From NCBI GenBank assembly GCA_964407525.1, contig CAYOWC010000083.1:1-17081 (forward strand): a stretch of DNA of 17,081 nucleotides, read 5' to 3'. Within the stretch, counting starts at the first letter, position 1; each line of letters opens with the position of its first letter. A program made the position numbers and the translations under genes. Shown piece by piece: positions 1 to 8,533 of the stretch. Origin of the DNA: DUZB01 sp964407525. Lineage in GTDB: Bacteria > Desulfobacterota > DSM-4660 > Desulfatiglandales > Desulfatiglandaceae. The notes below the pieces were generated by a model. It worked only from the letters and a program-made list of their open reading frames with translations. It was not told where the DNA came from and searched no databases.

Positions 1-96
1 TGTCCACAGTCTGTTATGTGGGCTTGTCCACAGTCTGTTGGGTGGGCTTGTCCACAGTCTGTTGGGTGGGCTTGTCCACAGTCTGTTGGGTGGGTT
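1..96. repeat. 24-bp direct tandem repeat, four copies
   Basis: Four head-to-tail 24-bp units lie at 1-24, 25-48, 49-72 and 73-96. Copy 1 differs from the others at two internal bases (AT for GG, positions 16-17) and copy 4 ends in TT instead of CT. The array starts at the window edge, so it probably continues to the left. No reading frame contains a stop inside the unit because the period is a multiple of three, but I see no start or known protein. Copies 2-4 contain TTGTCCACA, one base from the DnaA-box consensus TTATCCACA, at a fixed 24-bp spacing. The rest of 97-216 shows nothing I recognise. Confidence 0.9.
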
Positions 97-216
97 CCGT
101 CCGTAAAAAATCGTGGCAGGATGCCACTCACACAGCATCCGGGATATAAACTCTACCCACAGTAAAAATTGTCGGCGTTATGGGGTTCTTTGTTTTTAAC
201 CGTAAACCGTGGGCTG

Positions 217-1857
217 CTAACTTTTGCTTATCGGTCCTTCTTTTACCGGAACAAACTCCCAGGTTATCGATCCGTTCTCTTTCCGGAAAACAATGTTTTT
301 GAGCCAGTCGCTATTTTCTTCAGGATAATCCGTTCGGAAATGGGACCCCCTGCTCTCCGTCCTGAGCAGCGCCCCCCGGCAAACCATTTCTGCGACAAGG
401 CGCATATTTTGAAACTCCAGGAATCGGACGAGGCCAACCATGTCTTCTATGGCAACGTCGGTCGATTTCACATTTTCCAACCACATCAAGGCATCCTCAA
501 GCCCCTCTTTATCTCGAAGGATACCTGCCTTTTGCCATAGGCTCTCTTTCAGTGAATCTCTTACGGATTTTGGTTTCTCTCCATCCTCCGAAAAGAGGGA
601 TTCTAAGCGAGTTTTTTCCAAGGCTACCTCTTCCCCCGGCAGTTCCGCCAAGCCCAATTCCCTGGCTTTCCTTGCAGCATTTCCCCCGGCAATACCCCCC
701 ATGGTAAATACTTCGCAAAGGGCATTTCCACCAAGTCGGTTGGCGCCATGCATGCCTGCGCACACTTCTCCCGCCGCAAAAAGACCGGGGCAGGATGTTT
801 CAGCGTTTCTGTCTATACAAAGCCCCCCCATACAAAAGTGCGTCGTGGGAGAAACAAGAAGCGTCTTTTTGTCAAGCGACCAGCTCGCGGGGAGCAGAGA
901 ACGAAATGGCTTCAACCGTTCAGGAGGGATCGAGGAGAGATCCATCGTCACCTTGCCGTCTACACCTCTGCCTTTTACAATCTCTGTAATGATGGCCTGG
1001 CTGAGCCGATCACGCGTGAGAGACATGGAGTCGGTCAGTCCATCTTTCACAATGATATCCTCTCCCGAGGCATTCCTCAAAATGGCGCCCGCCTGTAAAA
1101 CAAGGGCTTCATAAAGAATGAGCCTGCTGCCTAGTTTCCCCGTCGCGGTAGGATAAAACTGGACAAACTCCATATCCTTCAACCCGATGCCGATATCAAA
1201 GGCAAGGGCATGACCGTCTCCGGTGATGCCTGCGGCATTGTTCGTGTGAAGATAGGCCTGGGCAAATCCACCGGTCGCCAGGATAACGCCGCCGGCCTTG
1301 AAAACCAGGAAACGACCATCATAGGAAACCCCCGTGGCTCCGGCAATCCGATTGCCTGATGAAAAAAGTCTGGTTATAAAAACCCTGTCTGCAAACTGGA
1401 CGCCGATCTTTTTCGCATATTTTTTTAAAGGAAGCATGAGGTCGCTTCCTGTTCTATGTTCTCCGCGAACATGCCGGGGAAACCGATGCCCTGCTATGTA
1501 ATCGACCTGAAAACGGCCATCTTTTTTCGCAAAGGCTACCCCACATTTTTCAAGAAAGGTTATCTCTTCCTCCGCTCGCCCGGCCATCAACGATACCAGG
1601 TCCTGATCATTGAGGAAGCGTCCCCCGGCAACCGTATCCTTCAAGTGTACCTCACTCCCATCGCCCGGATCGCCAAAACCGGAAGAAGCAATCACGGCCT
1701 TCGCAATATAGGTGTTATTGGCATGCCCCACCCTGGCTTTCGAAGCAAGGATCACCTCCGCGCCAGCTTTTCTCGCTTCAATGGCAGACCTGAGGCCTGC
1801 GCCACCCCCTCCAATGATGAGCACATCGCAGGACAAGGATAACCTTTCCATATCCAT
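217..1857 (-). CDS. FAD-dependent fumarate reductase/succinate dehydrogenase-type flavoprotein
   Basis: A 546-residue flavoprotein of the SdhA/FrdA/L-aspartate oxidase superfamily. The N-terminal FAD motif is GGGGAG (residues 16-21). The stretch THFCMGG around His340 matches the family's HYTMGG catalytic region, and HGANRLGGN carries Arg374, the family's substrate-binding Arg. The second FAD contact GLFAAGEV lies just before it. At the site where SdhA/FrdA have the His that binds FAD covalently, this protein has NNT (47-49), so FAD is probably non-covalent, as in L-aspartate oxidase. ATG at 1857 is chosen because AAGGAAG lies about 10 nt upstream; GTG at 1866 is an alternative. The gene follows the lipoprotein gene by 37 bp in the same direction. 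No iron-sulfur or membrane-anchor partner is in the window, so the substrate is unknown. It is cytoplasmic, with no signal peptide. Confidence 0.9.
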   Translation of the reverse strand: MDMERLSLSCDVLIIGGGGAGLRSAIEARKAGAEVILASKARVGHANNTYIAKAVIASSGFGDPGDGSEVHLKDTVAGGRFLNDQDLVSLMAGRAEEEITFLEKCGVAFAKKDGRFQVDYIAGHRFPRHVRGEHRTGSDLMLPLKKYAKKIGVQFADRVFITRLFSSGNRIAGATGVSYDGRFLVFKAGGVILATGGFAQAYLHTNNAAGITGDGHALAFDIGIGLKDMEFVQFYPTATGKLGSRLILYEALVLQAGAILRNASGEDIIVKDGLTDSMSLTRDRLSQAIITEIVKGRGVDGKVTMDLSSIPPERLKPFRSLLPASWSLDKKTLLVSPTTHFCMGGLCIDRNAETSCPGLFAAGEVCAGMHGANRLGGNALCEVFTMGGIAGGNAARKARELGLAELPGEEVALEKTRLESLFSEDGEKPKSVRDSLKESLWQKAGILRDKEGLEDALMWLENVKSTDVAIEDMVGLVRFLEFQNMRLVAEMVCRGALLRTESRGSHFRTDYPEENSDWLKNIVFRKENGSITWEFVPVKEGPISKS

Positions 1858-1894
1858 AATCTTCACTTCCTTCCTTTCAACAAAAGGGAAACCC

Positions 1895-2119
1895 TTATTT
1901 CCCCATTTCCAGTTTCTCTAACTGTTCCCGGGCTTTAGAAACATATTCGCTTTCAGGGTATTCATTGATGATTTCCCGATAAAGTTTGACGGCATGGGGT
2001 TTATTTTTCTGAAGCTCCTCAAACTGGGCCGTCTCATAGAGTTCCTGTGCCTTGTCCGAACACCCATAGCCAAACAATGCTGTAAGTAACAGGGCCACGA
2101 TGACGATTGTTTTCTTCAT
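1895..2119 (-). CDS. Small TPR-like lipoprotein
   Basis: A 74-residue protein with a lysine-rich start, a hydrophobic stretch (about residues 4-18) and Cys20 in the context GYGC, consistent with a lipoprotein signal peptide although the lipobox is not classical. The mature part is about 54 residues. It resembles one TPR hairpin of the BamD/YbgF type, with a tyrosine-rich helix pair ending in YPESEYVSKAREQLEKL. The start is fixed by a near-perfect ribosome binding site (AGGAGG, 8 nt upstream of ATG 2119). A reading frame upstream to 2185 exists but has no such site. The lipoprotein and TPR-like calls come from sequence pattern; the partner and role are unknown. It is probably cotranscribed with the flavoprotein gene. 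Confidence 0.8.
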   Translation of the reverse strand: MKKTIVIVALLLTALFGYGCSDKAQELYETAQFEELQKNKPHAVKLYREIINEYPESEYVSKAREQLEKLEMGK

Positions 2120-2156
2120 ACAAAGTCCTCCTTTTTGCATAAGTAAAATTACCTCA

Positions 2157-2185
2157 TAAATATACGAGCAGTTGTTCCTTGTCAA
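2157..2185 (-). promoter_or_regulatory. Candidate sigma70 promoter of the lipoprotein-flavoprotein genes
   Basis: On the minus strand TTGACA (2185-2180) is followed 15 nt later by TATATT (2164-2159), or 17 nt later by TATTTA (2162-2157). Transcription would start about 30 nt upstream of the lipoprotein ATG. The -35 box is perfect; the spacing to the better -10 box is short. Confidence 0.5.
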
Positions 2186-2216
2186 TGACTACACTCATAC
2201 AGACACCGTCATTTAG

Positions 2217-2253
2217 CGAAACTGCTTGACAGTTTCGATCTAAAGGTTAAAAT
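2217..2253 (+). promoter_or_regulatory. Candidate promoter of the rhlB operon with operator-like inverted repeat
   Basis: TTGACA (2226-2231) and TAAAAT (2248-2253) are separated by 16 bp and sit about 60 bp upstream of the helicase start. An 8-bp perfect inverted repeat, CGAAACTG (2217-2224) and CAGTTTCG (2230-2237), brackets the -35 box. This is compatible with a repressor site or a transcript hairpin. The binding factor is unknown. Confidence 0.5.
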
Positions 2254-2314
2254 ACGACATAATTAGATAAGCTATTAAAATAAACCAAAATCAAAACATC
2301 TGAAAAGGAAACAT

Positions 2315-3778
<1,464 letters not shown>

Positions 3779-3803
3779 CCCCAACTTTTAACGCAGATAA
3801 AAT

Positions 3804-4103
3804 ATGTCGGGATTTATGGAAATCCTTTTGATCCTTGCTCTTATTCTGGGCATTTTCATGCTCCCGAGGCTGATGTCCAGGAATAGGGGGGGGACTACTG
3901 AAAGCCATGATAGCGGCTTCAGACCCACAGGATGGACTCGACTGGCCATTGTGGTCTCCATTGTCTGGCTGGCCGTAGCATCGTTCTTGCTCAAACCCTG
4001 GAACGGCCGCTGGGATTTCTTCCTCTATGCTGGCATCGGACCCGTAGTCCTGAGCTGGGGGATCTTTTGGGTATTTTCCGGATTCTTCAAGGACAAGCGT
4101 TAA
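3804..4103 (+). CDS. Small membrane protein with three predicted helices
   Basis: A 99-residue hydrophobic protein I do not recognise. Three likely membrane segments are seen: about residues 3-21, 46-63 and 70-93. Basic residues lie between the first two (LMSRNRGG) and at the C-terminus (FFKDKR). There is no clear Shine-Dalgarno before ATG 3804. A second in-frame ATG at 3816 also lacks a strong one, though translation could be coupled to the preceding helicase gene 25 bp upstream. It ends 20 bp before the adenosyltransferase gene, and the spacing suggests one transcript. No function is assigned. Confidence 0.75.
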   Translation: MSGFMEILLILALILGIFMLPRLMSRNRGGTTESHDSGFRPTGWTRLAIVVSIVWLAVASFLLKPWNGRWDFFLYAGIGPVVLSWGIFWVFSGFFKDKR

Positions 4104-4123
4104 ACGAACTTAGAAAAAAAGGA

Positions 4124-4651
4124 ATGACTATTTTGAAAGGTTATGTACAAGTATACACCGGCAAAGGCAAAGGGAAAACAACAGCAGCCTTTGGGCTTGC
4201 TCTGCGGGCCGCCGGCGCCGGACTCAAAGTATATCTCGCACAATTTGTGAAAGGAACGAAATACAGTGAATGCTACGCAGTAGAAAAACATCTGTCTGAG
4301 TTCATTACCTTAAAACAATACGGGATGGGCTACTTCATTGAAAGAGAACCCAATGAAGAAGATAGACGAATTGCCTCCGAAGGTCTTCAAGAAATCAAAG
4401 AGATTATGTGTTCCCGGAAATTTGACATTATCATTTTAGACGAAGCCAATATTGCCGTTTACTACAAGCTTTTTTCCGCAGAAGACCTGCTCGATTTCAT
4501 TAGCGAAAAGCCTGAAAACATTGAACTGATCATAACAGGCAGGCATGCAGATCCGAAGATTATCGACAGGGCGGACCTGGTAACGGAGATGAAGGAGATA
4601 AAGCATTATTACAAGCAGGGGGTCGAAGCAAGAAAGGGAATTGAGAAATAG
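4124..4651 (+). CDS. cobO: Corrinoid adenosyltransferase (CobO/BtuR/CobA family)
   Basis: A 175-residue P-loop ATP:cob(I)alamin or cob(I)yrinate a,c-diamide adenosyltransferase, which puts the adenosyl group from ATP on the cobalt of corrinoids (EC 2.5.1.17). Seen in the sequence: the family's modified Walker A GKGKGKTT (13-20) directly after a beta strand, Walker B DIIILDEAN (101-109), LIITGRHA (136-142) and the C-terminal DLVTEMKEIKH (151-161). The length is usual for the family. Start ATG 4124 has GGA almost touching it. TTG 4133 (Leu4) sits at a better distance from AAAGGA, so the true start may be three residues later. A longer frame open from 3932 overlaps the membrane-protein gene and lacks family similarity. 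No other cobalamin gene is near; anaerobes use adenosylcobalamin in, for example, methylmalonyl-CoA mutase. Confidence 0.9.
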   Translation: MTILKGYVQVYTGKGKGKTTAAFGLALRAAGAGLKVYLAQFVKGTKYSECYAVEKHLSEFITLKQYGMGYFIEREPNEEDRRIASEGLQEIKEIMCSRKFDIIILDEANIAVYYKLFSAEDLLDFISEKPENIELIITGRHADPKIIDRADLVTEMKEIKHYYKQGVEARKGIEK

Positions 4652-4714
4652 AACCGGGGTTTGGTTCTAACTTCGCCAACTTGATACGGTCATTCACAAA
4701 TACATTCGACAGTT

Positions 4715-4789
4715 CATAATCTTAATCATAATCATACTCCTTTTAACCTATTCCATGGCGGTTCGATTATGATTACGATTAAGATTATG
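4715..4789. repeat. Imperfect 21-bp inverted repeat
   Basis: The arms at 4715-4735 and 4769-4789 match in 20 of 21 positions as reverse complements and flank a 33-bp spacer. The arms are built of AT-rich reiterations (AATCAT-like). The element sits in the 318-bp gap 4652-4969 between convergent genes, where I see no coding sequence. It may be a mobile palindromic repeat of the REP or MITE kind or a transcript-end structure. Confidence 0.8.
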
Positions 4790-4838
4790 AGTAAGAAAAC
4801 GACTCTCATAGCCGACATTACGGGCAAGCCATAAAACC

Positions 4839-4879
4839 AAAAAAAGGCACTCAGATTTCAGATCCGGGTACCTTTTTTT
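4839..4879. terminator. Bidirectional Rho-independent terminator
   Basis: AAAAAAAGGCAC (4839-4850) pairs with GTACCTTTTTTT (4868-4879) apart from one mismatch, giving a hairpin with a 17-nt loop and a T-run on either strand. It lies between the convergent cobO and fdhA genes and can end both transcripts. Confidence 0.75.
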
Positions 4880-4914
4880 ATATTTCTATTTCTTCTTGCT
4901 TTGTTGGTGTGCAT

Positions 4915-4939
4915 CCCGCCATTACTCACGGAAGGCGGG
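4915..4939. other. Short GC hairpin after fdhA
   Basis: CCCGCC (4915-4920) and GGCGGG (4934-4939) form a 6-bp GC stem with a 13-nt loop, 31 bp past the fdhA stop codon. No T-run follows on the minus strand, so it is more likely to protect or pause the fdhA transcript end than to terminate it alone. Confidence 0.45.
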
Positions 4940-4969
4940 GCGCTGACATTCACTTGATTATCTGGAATT

Positions 4970-7006
4970 TTAAGCTGCTTTCTCCAGCCTCACCGCACAT
5001 ACCTTGAACTCGGGGATTTTCGCTATGGGATCCATAGCCGGGTTCGTCAGAACATTGGCATTGCTCTCTAAAAAATGAAATGCCATAAACAGCAATCCCT
5101 CGCCCACCCGATCCGTTACAGCCGTTTTCAAGCTCACAGTACCACGTCTCGATGTCACACTGACCTCATCGCCCTGGACAACCCCTAGTTTTTCTGCATC
5201 TCCAGGGTTTATCTCCAAAAATCCTTCACGAACCTCTGCGTCTAATGTAGGTGAGTTGCGCGTCATGGTGGCGGTATGGTAGTGGGCATATACCCTTCCC
5301 GTGGTCAACCAAAAAGGATATTCATCATCCACAACCTCGGCGGGCGGCTTATACTCAATGGCATGGAAAAGCCCTTTCCCACGGGCAAAAACATCCTTGT
5401 GCAAGAATTTTGTCCCGGGATGGTCTTTGTCAGGACAAGGCCACTGCAACCCCTCCCCTTCCAGTCGATCATAGCTTATGCCACCGTACGATGGGGTAAC
5501 CGAAGCGATTTCTTCCATAATAGCTTCGGGCGAATCGTAGTTCATGGCATACCCGAAACGGTTCGAGACTTCCTGAATGATTTCCCAGTCAGCTCGCGAA
5601 TCGCCGACTGGTTCAATGGCCTTACGCACGCGTAGGACCCGCCTTTCCGTATTGGAAAATGTCCCGTCTTTTTCGGCGTAGGAAGCTCCGGGCAACACCA
5701 CATGGGCCAGTTCGGCGGTAGGGGTAAGAAAGATATCTTGAACGATAAGGAGCTCCGCATTTTTCATGGCCTTTATCACATGCTTGGTATCAGGATCGCT
5801 CTGGATGGGATTTTCCCCCATCACATACAATGCCTTTACCGATCCATCGGAAAGCCCTGACAGCATAGCGGGAATGGTCAATCCGATCTCCCCGGAAAGC
5901 TTTGCACCCCAGGCAGTCTCAAATTTTTTCTGATTGTCCAACATGGTCACCGGCTGGTAGGCCGGATACACATTAGGAAGCGCACCCATATCGCAGGCCC
6001 CCTGGACATTGTTCTGGCCGCGAAGCGGATTCACTCCTGTCGCTTCCCTTCCTATGTGACCCGCAAGCATCGCCAGGTTGGCCAGGGATTTCACATTGTC
6101 CACACCGGTGATGTGTTGGGTGATTCCCATGCAATATATAATAGACCCTCGTTCTGCCTTTGCATAGTATTCAGCAATTTTGACAATATCCTCGGCAGCA
6201 ATGCCTGTAATCTCTGCAACTTTTTCCGGTGTATAGTCGGCAATGACCTTCTTAAATTCCTCAAAGCCTTCCGTTCTTTCATCAACAAAGGCGCTGTTCT
6301 CAAGGCCGTTTTCAAGGATCACGTGCATGATACCGTTCAGAAGAGCAACATCCGTACCGAGTTTCTGGCTCACATACACATCTGCTTCCTGGGCAAGCTG
6401 AATCCTTCGGGGATCTGCTACAATCAGTTTCGCCCCTTTCTTCTTTGCTCTGAAAATCCGTGTGGCCACAAGAGGATGCGAGGAGGTGGTATTTGATCCT
6501 ATGACGAAAATGCAATCCGCATCCGCAATTTCTTCCATAGAATTTGTCATGGCTCCACTTCCAAAAGCGGCGGCAAGACCTGCCACCGTCGAGGAGTGTC
6601 AGAGACGCGCACAATGATCAACATTGTTGGTCCCTACCGCAGCCCTGGCAAATTTCTGGAGGAGATAATTTTCTTCGTTGGTCACTTTCGCGGAAGAAAG
6701 AAAGGCGATACTGTCGCTTCCCGCCGAATCTTTGATTTCTTTCAACCTGGTAGCCGTATAATCCAGTGCCTCGTCCCACGAAACCTCCACAAGACGGCCC
6801 TCTTTTCTTATCAGAGGTGCGGTAAGCCGGTTCGGGCTCTGAACAAATTCATGTACGTTCCAGCCCTTGATACAGAGTTTCCCCTGGTTGGTGGGACTGG
6901 TCTTGCATGGAATGGTATCTATGATCTGTCCGTCAAGCACTTCCAGATAGAAACCACAGCCGCATCCACAATAGGTACAAGTGGTCAGCACGGTCCTGTA
7001 GTCCAT
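4970..7006 (-). CDS. fdhA: Selenocysteine-containing formate dehydrogenase catalytic subunit
   Basis: A 678-residue molybdenum- or tungsten-bis-MGD oxidoreductase interconverting formate and CO2. An in-frame UGA at 6601-6599 (residue 136) lies in HCARL-U-HSSTVAGL, where E. coli FdhF has Sec140-His141. His137 follows, and PLRGQNN carries Arg329, matching FdhF Arg333. The N-terminal [4Fe-4S] ligands are Cys10, Cys13, Cys17 and Cys45, with conserved Lys47. There is no Tat signal and no extra ferredoxin domain, so it is a cytoplasmic enzyme of about the size of methanogen FdhA. The start ATG 7006 has GAGGAG 7-8 nt upstream; an upstream ATG at 7039 has none. It is the last gene of the operon, after the FrhB/FdhB-like gene. 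The context suggests that it delivers electrons to, or takes them from, the Hdr proteins. Substrate assignment is strong; direction and metal are unknown. Confidence 0.96.
6569..6587 (-). promoter_or_regulatory. Bacterial SECIS element of fdhA
   Basis: Eleven nucleotides after the UGA (6601-6599) the transcript can form GGUGGC (6587-6582) paired with GCCGCC (6574-6569), including one G-U pair, with loop AGGUCUU. The apical GGUCU and the neighbouring sequence resemble the known E. coli fdhF SECIS. It supports reading UGA as Sec. Confidence 0.85.
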
Positions 7007-7026
7007 AAAAAAGCTCCTCTCTTTCT

Positions 7027-7168
7027 GAGCCAATTTCAAAACGCCCCCTTTTGCCCGATCTCTGCGTCAGGATCAAATTTTAATCATCGAAATATCAAAT
7101 ATATTCCTGTGGTTAAAATTTTCACCTTCCTTGCCCTCGAACAAAATTGAGCATTTTGAAACTGGCTC
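7027..7168. repeat. Nested long-range inverted repeats between the FrhB-like gene and fdhA
   Basis: In the 176-bp gap before fdhA, a 15-bp arm (7027-7041) is the reverse complement of 7154-7168 with one mismatch. Inside it a 9-bp perfect pair, AAATTTTAA (7075-7083) and TTAAAATTT (7113-7121), is extended by wobble pairs. The whole could fold as one long hairpin just upstream of the fdhA ribosome binding site, or be the remnant of a small inserted palindromic element. Confidence 0.65.
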
Positions 7169-7182
7169 TTTCTGTTTGTCTA

Positions 7183-7983
7183 TTATTCAGCGGCCCCGCG
7201 CAGCACATTCAGGGGTGATTTCACATAGGCATCCTGCCCGGTGCGGTAATCGAATTCATCATCCACGATCTCCGCCACCTTCTTGTACAATGTCCTGAGC
7301 GGTATATCGGCTGGACAGACCTCATTACAAAGGCCACAATCAATACACCTTCCCACCATGTGAACAGCACGGGTCAGATGGAAAACAGGGTTTTCGGGTG
7401 GAATATCCCCCGTACTGATCAGGTTGTCTTCTTCAAGCGTGCATTCATGGCAGAAACACATGGGGCATACATCTCTGCAGCCGTAGCATTTGATACACCT
7501 GGAAAACTCCTTGAACCAGTACTCAAACCGGCCATCCAGATTCATGGCATCCACACGGGAAACCGAATCAAAAGTGACCCCTTCTGCCTTTTCCCCTTCC
7601 ACGAACTCTTCAGGATAGGGTTTGAGGCATTCACAGGCTTCCGCAAGATCCTGGGGACAAGCAACCCCAACAGGGACAACCTTATCAGGATTCAGTTGAT
7701 TCCAGGTATAAAGCGCCTTCAACCCACGATCATCGCATCCTCGAACCAGGACGCCAAAGGAATCTTCCGGATAGCGTCGGGCGATATTGATCAACTGTTT
7801 GTTGAGCGAATACCGGGTATCCCCGGATCGTTTCCAATCACCAATCACCAGATTTTCCAGATCATCCCCATCAGAAAACAGGTGGGGTCCCACATGCCCA
7901 TACTTATTGCTCAGGCCAACAAAACCTTCGATCTCTCCCGATTTCAAAAGTTCCCTGACCTTTTCCCTTACTTTTTCACTCAT
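7183..7983 (-). CDS. FrhB/FdhB-like iron-sulfur electron-transfer protein
   Basis: A 266-residue protein. The N-terminal part (about 1-130) contains VREKVRELL, PHLF, a RGCDDR segment (81-86) and VGVACPQD. It resembles the flavin-binding beta subunits of F420-reducing hydrogenases and formate dehydrogenases (FrhB/FdhB). The C-terminal part binds two [4Fe-4S] clusters: Cys163, 166, 169, 173 and Cys213, 216, 219, 223. Three extra cysteines (176, 178, 181) directly follow the first set. The start ATG 7983 has GAGGG about 8 nt upstream; a frame open to 8025 has no supporting site. It lies directly before fdhA, so it probably accepts electrons from FdhA and passes them to the MvhD/HdrA proteins. 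The coding call is firm; the FrhB/FdhB family link is by pattern and moderately sure. The nucleotide carrier, if any, cannot be read from the sequence. Confidence 0.85.
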   Translation of the reverse strand: MSEKVREKVRELLKSGEIEGFVGLSNKYGHVGPHLFSDGDDLENLVIGDWKRSGDTRYSLNKQLINIARRYPEDSFGVLVRGCDDRGLKALYTWNQLNPDKVVPVGVACPQDLAEACECLKPYPEEFVEGEKAEGVTFDSVSRVDAMNLDGRFEYWFKEFSRCIKCYGCRDVCPMCFCHECTLEEDNLISTGDIPPENPVFHLTRAVHMVGRCIDCGLCNEVCPADIPLRTLYKKVAEIVDDEFDYRTGQDAYVKSPLNVLRGAAE

Positions 7984-8070
7984 CGAAATACCCTCACCAG
8001 GCCAAGACGGAGAACCATTAAACACCCTCCATGCGTATGTAAGGCTGAACGTTCCCCCCTCCCAAACCTG

Positions 8071-8511
8071 CTATGCAGCCAGGAGTTTTCTTTTCTTCTC
8101 CGTAATCGGCGATGGTCCCATCTCTTTTAATGCACTGACAAAATCTTTTACTTCCTCGGCAAATTCCGGACCTTCCGCGGATGATATCCATCTTGAACGC
8201 AGACGATCCTCTCCAATGCCGCTAAAAGCCAGTAGTTTTCTTAAAAAGCGAACCCGTTTATCCGTAGCGTAATTACCGTACAGGTAATGGCAATCGCCCA
8301 GATGTCACCCACCCACGAATACGCCGTCAACCCCCTGCTGGAAAGAACGCAGAATATGGTGCGGCGAAACACTGGCGGAACACATAACCCGAACGGTACG
8401 GATGTTCGTAGGGTATTGCAGTCGACTGACCCCAGCCAGGTCAGCAGCAGCGTACGCTCACCATGTACACAGAAAGCAGACTATTTTTGGTTCAAAATCG
8501 GCATTACTCAT
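8071..8511 (-). CDS. mvhD: MvhD-like electron-transfer subunit with two in-frame UGA (Sec) codons
   Basis: A 146-residue protein of the MvhD family (delta subunit that links hydrogenase or formate dehydrogenase to HdrA, binding a [2Fe-2S] cluster). It is readable only if UGA codons at 8460-8458 (residue 18) and 8307-8305 (residue 69) are translated. The contexts are CTW-U-AYAAADLAG and GG-U-HLGDCHY. Its paralogue at 11814-12233 has Cys at the first site and UGA at the second. The rest matches the family: SRLQYP, RVMCS, GDCHYL, and WISSAEGPEFAEEV near the end. The usual MCSGR is changed to MCSAS. ATG 8511 has AAGGGG about 9 nt upstream. The gene begins 22 bp after the preceding hdrA. A stop-based annotation would leave a gap here. 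Confidence 0.93.
8272..8288 (-). promoter_or_regulatory. SECIS candidate for the second UGA of mvhD (8071-8511)
   Basis: AUUACC (8288-8283) pairs perfectly with GGUAAU (8277-8272), loop UGUAC, 16 nt after the UGA at 8307-8305. The same stem recurs in the paralogous mvhD. The loop lacks the common GGU, so the hairpin itself rather than the loop motif is the evidence. Confidence 0.6.
8426..8444 (-). promoter_or_regulatory. SECIS candidate for the first UGA of mvhD (8071-8511)
   Basis: CUGACC (8444-8439) pairs perfectly with GGUCAG (8431-8426), loop UGGCUGG, 13 nt after the UGA at 8460-8458. Position and G-rich loop fit a bacterial SECIS. Confidence 0.65.
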
Positions 8512-8533
8512 ATCTATTCCCCTTTAACACAAT

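Noticed and set aside
1..96. CRISPR array
   Set aside because: The 24-bp units abut directly with no unique spacers.
217..1857. L-aspartate oxidase (NadB) as a firm call
   Set aside because: The NRLGGN and surrounding segments are closer to the SdhA/FrdA type than to the NRLASNSLLE pattern of NadB, and no nad genes are adjacent.
3932..4123. N-terminal extension of the corrinoid adenosyltransferase to 3932
   Set aside because: The extension overlaps the membrane-protein gene and has no similarity to the family, which begins just before the P-loop.
6599..6601. fdhA as a pseudogene split by a stop codon
   Set aside because: The UGA lies exactly at the known Sec site of formate dehydrogenases, both sides are in the same frame, and a GGUCU-loop hairpin follows.
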